This document shows positions 55,741 to 64,000 of a stretch of DNA of 64,000 bases, in pieces (the first letter of the stretch is position 1; every line of letters starts with the position of its first letter). The translations under genes were made by a program, and so were the position numbers. The notes beneath the pieces were generated by a model that was given only the letters and a program-made list of their open reading frames with translations, was not told where the DNA came from and searched no databases. Source of the DNA: Holacanthus passer (Eukaryota > Chordata > Actinopteri > Pomacanthidae); contig JAFREQ010000017.1 of the NCBI GenBank assembly GCA_025331565.1, forward strand, positions 5,186,001-5,250,000, read 5' to 3'.

Positions 55741-57400
55741 TGATTTCACTCACTTTACACTGACAAAGACACATGTAGAGTAAAAAGGTGTTTGTAGTGT
55801 GAAATGTTGCCTGTGTTGTTTCGCAGTACTTGTGGGAGAGGACACCTCTCCCTTTAGTCCCTCCTCAGGACAGATGAAATGAAGCCTTACAGGCACTGGA
55901 GATGATGACAACTTTACCACAATGTCAACAACCATGTTTCTTTGCTTGTTCTTTGTTGGTAGGTGTGTGTTTGTCTCTCCACCTTCGGTTATTAGGTTCG
56001 TGTGTGCGTGCGTGCGTGCGCGCTCCTGTTTGGAGTCCCTCCAGACAGATGCACATATGGCCGTGCTTCCCCCCGTCCTGTCAGTCTCCCTGTCAGTGTG
56101 ATGTACCTGAGGACGTCCCACACTGGGATCAGAGCAGTGCTGCCTGTCTGACTCTGTGTCTGACTCTGTGTCAAACACTGACTCGTACCTGCGTCATGTG
56201 GCTCCTGTGGTGCTGCACCGGTTCAGCGATTACAGCTGTTGACTCACAGCTTCAAGGACCTCGGGTTCTGCGTTGTGCTGTTTGTGCTCTGCGTGTTTGC
56301 TTGGGTTTCACATAGGTGTTAATGTGGGTGTGAATGTACGTAATTGTCAGTTCCAGTGTTAAACTTTCTGATTTTAGTTATTTATGCAGCTTTTCCCATG
56401 GAGTGTTATAGCAGAGGCAGGTCACTTCATATGAAACAGTCTGACATCAGTCTGACACAGTAAGACAATCAAATGTCTAATCCTTGAATCCCGGTTGGAT
56501 AATCCATCACAATGTGGGCTCCTGCACATCCTGTCTGAATTGATTTTTGTCTTTTTTTTTTTTTTTTTGAAGATTTGAATCCCATGTTGCTGAGATCATA
56601 CACCCACGGCAGCAGTGAAATATAGCTGCAAGAGCTGCTGACACCGCTGCAATAGTTTCCACCATAAACCATTAAACTAGGAACATTAAGTTCTGCGAGA
56701 CATTTAGCACATTCACGAAGCTGAAGATGTCTTCATATGCAGCCAATGCATAACAACTGAAAGGCCTCAAAAATATTAGCAATATTATAGTTTAAAGTGT
56801 ATGTATACAGTATGTGTGAGTATATGATGATTGATGCATATTAGCTTATTAGTAAAACGCCATCATATAAGAACTGTACGTTTTCCAGGCTTGTGTGTGA
56901 CACTCTAATTAACATTTCTGTGGTGTCATAGTTGATTAATGCTCAGTGTCGCCTATAAACACACAGGCATATGAAACTATAACGGTGTGTGGAGAGCCGA
57001 CCTTAGACGACTTTGTCTCTCTTTGTAAAGAGCTGGCTCAATAAAGTGCCGTCCAGTCATGTAGTTTGATGTCAAGCTGCTAAAGTACTGGCCCGTGTCC
57101 AAAGCCAGAGGAAGAGGAAGAGGAACAGATGGACCAGGGAGGGAGGAGATGGGATGGAAGAAAAACTCGGTTAAGACAATTAGTTGAGAGAGACAAAAAG
57201 ACTTAGGAAAAAATATACAGAGAGTGACTTTTGCACCGTTTTGATCTTTGGCATCTTGTCTATATTCTCTTCTTGGTGTTTTCCTTTTCCCGTCTTCCCT
57301 CCTTCCTCTCTGTGCTATCTTTGTCCGTGTCCTCCCCTCATGGACAGCAGGGGTTTTGAAATTCTCTGAGTTTAAGACATGAACTCTCCTTTTTCCTCAG

Positions 57401-57500
57401 GAGCTCAGTGTAAAGTGTGTCGCTGCTCTCTCACCTGTCACACACCCGACCTGCTTTGGATCCAGAGCCACGGTTCATAAAGCAGTGAACAGGAGAGAAG
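57401..57500 (+). other. candidate untranslated internal exon of gdpd4
   Basis: Exactly 100 bp between a strong acceptor (ctctcctttttcctcag) and a good donor (gagaag|gtaaac). It has no ATG on the + strand, which suits a 5' UTR exon, and it sits between the CpG-rich candidate first exon and the first coding exon. Transcription is not shown. Confidence 0.3.
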
Positions 57501-58189
57501 GTAAACTATTATTGACAGGAAAAGAGAGAGGCTGTCAGCAGAAGTGGTCTGGCAGGTGGTGGCTTGAGAGAGAGTTTAGTGCTACAACACATATTGGGCC
57601 TTTAGACAGGAACTGGCTGCAGGGTGACGGCCTACGTCTACAATAACTTCTCCCATTATCATCATACACAATGGAGACCGAGAACTTGGCTGACGTCACT
57701 TTCAGAACTGAAATACTTAAATCCATAATTCAGAAGCCCATTTTGTCCAGTTGCCCATCAGCTCGTCTTTCTAGCACCGAATATAGTAAAAACTCCAATC
57801 AAATATGTCATTTCTGCTCGTCGGTATCAACCATGTTGTGAACTTGAGCATCAATGAGGAAGAAGCATGAAAACACGCTGGGAAACAATAAGCGTCTCTG
57901 CTGCGAGTGCCCACCATAGATGAGTGGTCCCGTTCTCAGTAACCTTGTCTATACGCTTTGTGACACCTGCACCTGCTCAGTGAGAAAACAGCTGTCAGGA
58001 TTCAGAGTCAGGCGAACAGCTTTCTCTCCGAGGTCACTTTGACTGTCGCGTCATGATGTGCTCTACTTACCTTACATCAGACGGCAGGTGGGAGATGTAG
58101 ACTTTGATGGATGTTGCTAAGCGAATTAATAATTAATATATAGATAAAATCAAACTTGTCATTCCAAAATGATTCATCCACCATTTTTC

Positions 58190-58285
58190 TACTTTACAAA
58201 ATAATTCAAGATGAAACAATTTAATCAGTTAGTCAAAAATTAACCGGCTGCTTTTTGATCATCGCTTTAGTCACTTTTCAAACAA
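58190..58285 (+). mobile_element. hAT-like element fragment
   Basis: 'aatttaatcagttagtcaaa' and a following 'tttagtcacttttcaaacaa' resemble the first part of the family at 2119. Short and degenerate. Confidence 0.35.
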
Positions 58286-58564
58286 CAGACTGGTTCCAGC
58301 TCCTTAAATGTGAGGTCGTGATGCTCGTCTTTGTCATTCGTCGTAATATATAGAATATATTTTTATAACAGTGTGAATACGTCACCTCGAGCTCTGGCAA
58401 AGAGTGACTTCGCTCTTTTTACTTGAATGTCAGCGTGTGGGGGCTGAGCTCGGTCACCTCAGAACATTTTCTCTTCCTCTGTTTGTGTGTATTTCTCTCT
58501 TGTCTCTCATATTACGTGATGCTGCAGATCAGATGCATTGTTCATTAAGAGTGTGTAGGACTCG

Positions 58565-58637
58565 CAGTAGTGTAAAGACACCACAGTAGTGTAAAGACAC
58601 CACAGTAGTGTAAAGACACAGTAGTGTAAAGACACCA
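58565..58637. repeat. 19-bp minisatellite, four copies
   Basis: Unit cagtagtgtaaagacacca. Copies at 58565, 58584, 58603 (lacking three bases) and 58619. Otherwise identical, so recent expansion. Confidence 0.94.
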
Positions 58638-59092
58638 CAGTGAGTCTTACCCTGCAGACTATGACAGCTTTTGTGTCTGGTGCATAACAGCTTTGATGAC
58701 TCCTGATGGTCACGTTTCTCACTCTGCCGTTTCTTCAGTCTCCCTCTTTTATTTCTCCATCTGGTTCTTTCTTGTCTTCCCCACCTCCCCTCGTCCTTCA
58801 CAGCAGTAATAATAACGGATCTGATGTCACAGTTGCCATGGCAGCCGTGTGATGATGACTTGGCTGGTTGAATCGGTCGTCTGGTGGCTGACTTCAGTCA
58901 CAGAGACAAAACAGAACAGAATATATCATATTAGAATATAATAGAATACAGTTAATATGGATTATATAGCATAGACTAGAATTGAACTGAAATGAATTAA
59001 TGGCTTATTATATAGCAGAATAGAACCACATATACTTGATCAGAGCAGATGTTACATGTACATGGATTTGAATCAACCAATGGACTATGCAA

Positions 59093-59121
59093 ACTATCCA
59101 TCCATCCATCCATCCGTCCAT

Positions 59122-59151
<30 letters not shown>
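59093..59151. repeat. (CATC)n microsatellite
   Basis: About 14 catc units with two cgtc variants. Confidence 0.94.
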
Positions 59152-59153
<2 letters not shown>

Positions 59154-59224
59154 GGGCAGCCACTGTGCAGCTCCTGTGGACCGACTCCAGCTCTGGGCCT
59201 GTGCCTTGTTCTGGCAGGAGAATT

Positions 59225-59340
59225 AAGCTGACGTGTTTTTGATGGTGGGGAAACCAGAGCCACAGAAGAAAATCCAGGCGATCATGGAGGGAACATGCAA
59301 ACTGAACCAGGAAGTAAACCCAGAACCTTCTAGCAGAAAA
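59225..59340 (+). mobile_element. common fish repeat fragment (later part of the 6632 family)
   Basis: 'gaaaccagagccacagaaga' followed by 'gaacatgcaaactgaaccag' and 'acccagaacctt' recalls the later section of that teleost repeat. It directly follows a (CATC)n tract and about 70 bp of linker. Confidence 0.45.
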
Positions 59341-59614
59341 GTATGAGTAGTCATGTAGTTTGATGACAGAAGAGCACTGTGCACTTGTTTGTTTCTTTAC
59401 ACCTGCAGGTAAAGTTGCATTTTTTGTTTGGAAGGTGACTGAAAAAGTGAATTTCAGACATTAATCTCTTAGTTTACATTCTGCTCACACAAACTGTTCT
59501 GTTGTGAACTCATGGGCATCTATTATTCAGTCCTGATGTTCTGGATCAACACGACTTCTGTACTTACCATCTGTCAGCCTCAAACACCAGGTTGACCTGT
59601 ACAACTGTATCCTG

Positions 59615-59615
<1 letters not shown>

Positions 59616-59658
<43 letters not shown>
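59616..59658. repeat. (CA)n microsatellite
   Basis: About 21 CA units. Confidence 0.94.
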
Positions 59659-59661
<3 letters not shown>

Positions 59662-60179
59662 GTTGCACACAGTACTACCAATTGAAATCATACATCCTGT
59701 ATCTTATGACCAAATCAGTTCACACTCCGATGGCCGGTGGAGTTTTTATAATGGTGTATGTGTGTGTGTGTGTGTTAAGCTCTTAAGCTGACCTCTTTGT
59801 TCTTAACTCCAGCACACTGTTGAGAGCTGTTGCTGGACCTACATTAAGCTGATTTAGGCCACCTATCTGGGTCTGGAACACATCAGGATCACCATTAATA
59901 GAACTACAGAAGCGAGGAAACTCAGAGGTTCACCGGCTCTGCTCGGTGAAAAAACGACTTTACAGCTAAAACAATCCATTCATCACTTCACAGTCTTTCA
60001 ACAAAATTTAATTGGCAGCCATTTTGATAATTGATTAACTGTTCATTCAGCGCAGCATTGGATGTAGAGCTGTTTCATAACTGTGATTATGATCTGCCGT
60101 GAGCAGCATCGTGTCATCAAGCAGGAATCATTCCAGGTTGAGGTAGGAAAGGTTTGTGTGGAGCTGAAACGCCTGATCA

Positions 60180-60272
60180 TTATCCATTAGTCTGCCATTT
60201 ATTTTCTCAATAGGTTGATTCTTTATTCAAACATCAAAACGATTAATCAGCTAATTGTTTCAGCTTTAGTTT
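60180..60272 (+). mobile_element. hAT-like element fragment
   Basis: Contains 'cattagtctgccatttattt', 'tctcaataggttgattc' and 'gattaatcagctaattgttt' then 'cagcttta', as in the end of the family at 2119. A related patch lies at about 60005-60050. Confidence 0.45.
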
Positions 60273-60418
60273 GGAGTCTTTGTCGGTGGTTGGATAATTC
60301 GCTGGTTTGTTGCCTGACTTTGGGGTTTGTTTCCTTACTGACATCGGTCAGAGGTCAGGCAGCTGTGGATATGAAGTGATGGATTACAATAAGCAAACAA
60401 ACCATATAGGACACTGTG

Positions 60419-60419
<1 letters not shown>

Positions 60420-60458
<39 letters not shown>

Positions 60459-60577
60459 ATACAACAGTCATAAATCACCAAAGCAGACACGTTATATCCG
60501 ATATAGGTCAGTGTGTATTTCTGTGAGAGTCTGTATCTTCTTGGTTAGTTTAAGTCAACTTTAGGAAAACCAGGCCT

Positions 60578-60630
<53 letters not shown>
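60420..60630. repeat. (GT)n at 60420-60454 and (CA)n at 60579-60630
   Basis: Opposite-sense arrays 125 bp apart just before the first gdpd4 coding exon. Confidence 0.94.
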
Positions 60631-60634
<4 letters not shown>

Positions 60635-60736
60635 CCTGCTGAGTCTAGTTTTTCTATAAATACATTTTAAATTGATTCAAACTTCCTTCTTTCCCTCTAG
60701 ATCCTGCCTTCTTTTCCTCTGTCCCCTCTGTCCCCT

Positions 60737-60739
<3 letters not shown>

Positions 60740-60808
<69 letters not shown>

Positions 60809-60817
60809 TCCCTCTCT
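60740..60817. repeat. (TC)n before gdpd4 coding exon 1
   Basis: About 31 pure TC units, then ccctctccctctc. It provides the only pyrimidine tract for the acceptor at 60839. Confidence 0.95.
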
Positions 60818-60839
60818 GTGATGCCGGGCTGTGGGTGAG

Positions 60840-60904
60840 CGTATGCCCGTGACCAGACTGAAGCTGGGGAAGCTAAAGGTGGTGCGGCGGCAGCTGCTGC
60901 AAAG
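60840..60904 (+). CDS. gdpd4: gdpd4 coding exon 1
   Basis: ATG at 60843 gives MPVTRLKLGKLKVVRRQLLQ plus two bases, a strongly basic cytosolic start. The nearest acceptor is the AG at 60838-60839, about 20 bp after a (TC)n tract; if used, the exon begins 3 bases before the ATG. Donor gtacag at 60905. If transcription instead runs through the repeat, an upstream ATG at 60821 opens a 5-codon uORF closing at 60838. Confidence 0.75.
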
Positions 60905-61823
60905 GTACAGATCAACACACACGTCCGTCGCCGCTGGTCAGTGATGAAACTCACTGTAAATCCACTCAGTGGAAAGAAAGTTTATATTCTCACAAATAAA
61001 CTGATTTCTCTTTGCCTTTTGATGGATTTCTGATAACTGTCATGATGAATGACTTTGTTCACATTATTGGTTGCTGTGGAAACTGTTGCAGTAACGATGG
61101 CGATCAGTATCAGTCATCAGTCCTCTGTATGTGTTTAAAGCCTGAACTGACATGTTATTTAAAATGGACTATTAGTAGTAATGGGTGGAGTGACCAAAGC
61201 GAAACCAAAACCCCAGCAGCAATATCTCTTCCCAAACATTTCCCTGGTTACTCAGGATGATCTACAAACTGCTGTGTGCTCTTCTCATGGAGAACCACTT
61301 GTCCTGACGTACGGCAGCCGGCGGTCTGTGGGATGAGTCATAGAGAGATACCCTGAATGCATCATCTAAAGAGGGCTAGTTTCTTATTTTTGGTATGACT
61401 GCTCTATGCACATGAAACACAGCCGTGGGTTTGGTAGCATTTTATGATTACGACTCAAAGATGTGACTACCTGAATATTTTGCACATTGCAGGGTCAGAT
61501 GTTAGTGAAACCAGATCCGAAAAGGAACCTACTATCAGAACAGTTTACACCAAAGGTTGCTTGATTTCATCATAATTTATTTAGTCTCCAGGCCTTTTCA
61601 ATATTTTCCATATGTTGTTATGTTTGGGAATAGGTGTCAGTTCATTCAGGTGAGTGTCTGAATGCTCAGTTTACTGACGTCCTTCATTGGTTACTTCCTG
61701 TTTGACTGTACCAGGTATGAACACCAGCCGTTTGTCTCCTGCCTGGCCGGTCTCTACGGCTGCCAATGGAGACGATACCAAAGAGCCCGAGCACAGCCAG
61801 GAGAGTGCTGCTGCAGCAAGGTA

Positions 61824-61865
<42 letters not shown>

Positions 61866-62377
61866 CAGCAGCATCTATAAGCAGTGAGTTGGGTTTGGGT
61901 GGTTTGCTGATGGTGCAGACAGTATTGATTCCCCGGCCAGTTCTCCTCTGTCCAGCCTGCTGACACCAACAGTCAGTTACTGCTTTTCTCTCAAAAACAG
62001 TCAGCGCACACATACTCTGTCAGCTCATATCAAAATATACTGCTTACATGTGCGCTCGCTAGTATGATTGACTTCCTCTGCCTCTGCCAGATAGTGTAGC
62101 ATCAGGAAGCTGCCGTCTTCTCTCCATTTCTGATTATAAATTCTGTTCACGTGGTTCACGTTAAAACATCATAAATACAGACTCATCAAGCTTTATATAA
62201 AAACACAAAGTCAAAGTGCTCTTATAAGATGTAGTAGTTAATCGTTCAAATACTGTGTGTGTTGCAGGTGGAGTGTGGAAGCTTTGGCCTCCTGATCCTC
62301 ACCTTCTTCCTCAGTTTTTTATTCCTCTATTTCTGGAGTGAAGCTCAGAATGACTACAACGACTTTGACTGGTGGGT

Positions 62378-62438
<61 letters not shown>

Positions 62439-63606
62439 TTACTGTTCATACATGTGGCCGTGTTTGTGTGATCTGTTGTCTTGTTTAAATAAAGAACACA
62501 AAGCAATGAGTGAATTCATCATCATAACAATGAATGAATGAATGAATGAATGAAGGTAACAAACGCATCATTCAAACTTGACTCACAACACAAAGTCACT
62601 GTCTGTGGAAGCTGTTGACTGTTTTCTTGTTCCTCTTCAGGTTTAACTTTGGGACTCTGGGGTTCTGGTTTCCCTGGTCTCTGGTCCTGCTGGTTGTTGC
62701 TGCTGCTCTCTTCACATACATCGCTCTGTTATTGGTATGCACTTATTTGCTTTAAGGCTGTAGTTTAAGCAATTGCACAATAAGATCTGCAATAAAAACT
62801 AATATAAAATCAGCAAAACAAAAAGAAGCAAACAAAAATGTATCCTTACTGTACTCAGTCAATTAATTTTAGGTTTTCTCATTAAACTAAGCTTCAAACA
62901 TTGTGTTAAATTAGGCACAAGTGCACGTTAGCGCCTCGGTCCTCCCAGTGTCTGTGACAAGACAAGATTTAAGGTTAAAAAAGTGTAAAATCTGCGAGAC
63001 GAGGATTTGATAAGTTGTGATTTTTCTATGTTCACCACTAAAAAGGCTAAAGTTGAATGGAGGCCATGTTGGGCTCGACAGATACAAACTGACGTACTTG
63101 CTTATGTAAACCTTGTCCAGGTGCTGGCGGTGTGTCTGCTCACTGAGGGTCAGAGGCTTTACCTTCACTGGAGCCACAAGGTTTTCCACACACAGAATAA
63201 ATACACACAAACACCAACACACAGCACTTTGTGTATTTGTGTTCCTCCTTGTTATAAGTTGTCATAAGTTGTGTCTTCTCGTCCTCCCGTGTTTGTGTCA
63301 GACCGGCATCGTGGTGACGTTGGCGTTCTCCGTCACGGCCACCGCCATCCTGTCTGATCTCTGGAGCAAAGAATGGAAGACCCTCCTTCTGTCCCTGCAG
63401 GTGAGTGACACACCTGCCACTTAATGCCCTTCATATCGTGTTTATTCAAAATCTATGAGTGAAACGTTTTCCTCTTGTGTTTCTCTCATTCGCTTCCTCT
63501 TTTCATCTTCAGGTGACGGCACCTTTCCTCCATGTGGCCACGGTCTCACTTATGGCGATTCTCTCCTGGCCAATAGCGTTGCACTTCTTCCGCATGAACA
63601 AGAAAG
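60843..63606 (+). CDS. gdpd4: GDPD4/GDPD5-family transmembrane glycerophosphodiester phosphodiesterase, N-terminal part
   Basis: Six-transmembrane ecto-enzyme of the GDE family, which hydrolyses glycerophosphodiesters or cleaves GPI anchors outside the cell (family knowledge). The seven exons are 60843-60904, 61715-61820, 62268-62371, 62641-62734, 63121-63180, 63302-63400 and 63513-63606. All are in phase and give residues 1-206. Seen: a basic cytosolic N-terminus; FVSCLAGLYGCQWRRYQR at 27-44, matching the GDE2-type N-terminus; then hydrophobic segments at about 61-79, 101-128, 143-160 and 170-200. SEAQNDYNDFDW follows the first segment. The catalytic GDPD domain is expected between the fourth and sixth membrane segments and is outside the window. 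Position right after pak1 on the same strand, as in human, favours GDPD4 over GDPD5; the protein alone does not settle the paralogue. Confidence 0.88.
61715..61820 (+). CDS. gdpd4: gdpd4 coding exon 2
   Basis: Codes residues 21-56: YEHQPFVSCLAGLYGCQWRR onward to CCCSK. Cys37 (in YGC) aligns with the redox-sensitive Cys25 described for GDE2/GDPD5. Acceptor accag; donor gtagac runs straight into a (CA)n repeat. Confidence 0.88.
61824..61862. repeat. (CA)n at the gdpd4 exon 2 donor
   Basis: Begins 4 bases after the exon end, within the donor consensus. Confidence 0.95.
62268..62371 (+). CDS. gdpd4: gdpd4 coding exon 3 (TM1)
   Basis: Codes residues 57-91 with the first membrane segment, FGLLILTFFLSFLFLYFW, followed by the family-typical SEAQNDYNDFDW. 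Acceptor ttgcag; donor gtgggt, followed within 4 bases by a (CA)n repeat. Confidence 0.9.
62377..62432. repeat. (CA)n at the gdpd4 exon 3 donor
   Basis: CA array with one cagaca break, starting 6 bases after the exon end. Confidence 0.95.
62531..62555. repeat. (TGAA)n microsatellite
   Basis: Six tgaa units in the gdpd4 intron between coding exons 3 and 4. Confidence 0.9.
62641..62734 (+). CDS. gdpd4: gdpd4 coding exon 4 (TM2)
   Basis: Codes residues 91-122: FNFGTLGFWFPW and then the hydrophobic SLVLLVVAAALFTYIALLL. Acceptor cttcag; donor gtatgc. Confidence 0.9.
63121..63180 (+). CDS. gdpd4: gdpd4 coding exon 5 (60 nt)
   Basis: Codes the 20 residues VLAVCLLTEGQRLYLHWSHK (123-142), matching the conserved loop between the second and third membrane segments. 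Acceptor gtccag. The donor gttttc at 63181 is a GT but a weak match to consensus. Confidence 0.85.
63302..63400 (+). CDS. gdpd4: gdpd4 coding exon 6 (TM3)
   Basis: Codes residues 143-175: TGIVVTLAFSVTATAILSDL, then WSKEWKTLLLSLQ. The acidic/tryptophan pattern DLWxxEW is shared with GDPD5. Acceptor tgtcag; donor gtgagt. Confidence 0.9.
63513..63606 (+). CDS. gdpd4: gdpd4 coding exon 7 (TM4), last exon in the window
   Basis: Codes residues 176-206: VTAPFLHVATVSLMAILSWP, then IALHFFRMNKK. TAPFLHV is conserved across GDPD4/5. Donor gtaagg at 63607. The following exon lies beyond 64000. Confidence 0.9.
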
Positions 63607-64000
63607 GTAAGGAAGCTGATGAGCGTTGATCTTTGTCGAAGCTGACGTTGGAACTGACGTCTGGTGGCAGCAGTTGTGGATATGTCTGATCAAACATTTA
63701 AGTATTATCTAAAACCTGAGTGTTGACACTTGCAGGGAATTTTTAACTGATCAATCTAATTCACTATTTGGCTCGATTCAGACCCTCAAACATCTCAGCC
63801 AGGTCCTTCAGGAAGCGTTTTGTGCATCCAAATACTGGATGTTGGAGGATGTTATGGAGAAGGAGACACAGAAGACACACAACACCATCCTCTCATTGAC
63901 ATACCATCAGTAACTGGAGGGATGAAAGGGCTGAAGGACCTTGTTGAAATTACATATCGGCTGATTGCTGGCAGACAGTGGGGCGATTTGGCTCTGAAAG
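63607..64000 (+). other. gdpd4: gdpd4 intron after coding exon 7 (partial)
   Basis: Begins with donor gtaagg. No recognisable exon occurs before the window ends. Confidence 0.6.

Larger units (their letters stand above)
49019..60839 (+). other. gdpd4: gdpd4 upstream (5' untranslated) intron region
   Basis: 11.8 kb between the candidate first exon and the first coding exon. It holds hAT-like remnants (55.6, 58.2 and 60.2 kb), a LINE-type tail (54.19 kb), microsatellites, a minisatellite (58.57 kb), a small GC-rich spot near 52480-52550, and the three exon-like segments listed separately. No protein gene is recognised. Its status as intron depends on the candidate first exon. Confidence 0.45.

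Overview
The window is nuclear DNA from a vertebrate, almost certainly a teleost fish. It has split genes with GT-AG introns, very dense (TG/CA)n and (TC)n microsatellites, and decayed fish-type DNA transposons (Tc1-like, hAT-like and Harbinger-like) plus LINE/SINE tails. No bacterial, phage, CRISPR or organelle features are present. Species cannot be named from the sequence.

Two genes can be built exon by exon, both on the + strand. (1) pak1, p21-activated kinase 1: 14 coding exons from 20456 to 39089, phase-consistent throughout, giving a complete 562-residue protein with SH3-binding proline motifs, CRIB/autoinhibitory segment, PIX-binding segment, an expanded Pro/Ala-rich linker and a full Ser/Thr kinase domain. 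A candidate promoter and untranslated first exon lie near 18.93-19.13 kb, and the 3' UTR may run to about 43.16 kb. (2) A GDPD4/GDPD5-family six-transmembrane glycerophosphodiester phosphodiesterase, called gdpd4 from its position directly downstream of pak1 in the same orientation (the arrangement in human). Seven coding exons from 60843 to 63606 encode the first 206 residues, including four predicted membrane segments; the catalytic domain lies beyond the window. A CpG-rich candidate promoter and first exon lies at about 48.73-49.02 kb, so its 5' untranslated introns would cover about 12 kb.

Layout: 1-18.9 kb, non-coding DNA with microsatellites and transposon remnants; 18.9-43.2 kb, pak1; 43.2-48.7 kb, intergenic; 48.7-64.0 kb, gdpd4 5' region and first coding exons. 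The two proteins are not known to act in one pathway: PAK1 is a cytosolic Rac/Cdc42 effector kinase and GDPD4/5 proteins are membrane ecto-phosphodiesterases. Their proximity reflects conserved synteny.

I see no evidence for a new biological system. The points most worth checking are microsatellites that directly abut or form splice signals in both genes, the PAK1 linker expansion, two in-frame exon-like segments of unknown origin inside the gdpd4 5' region, candidate untranslated exons, a 47-bp direct duplication, and clusters of related transposon remnants.
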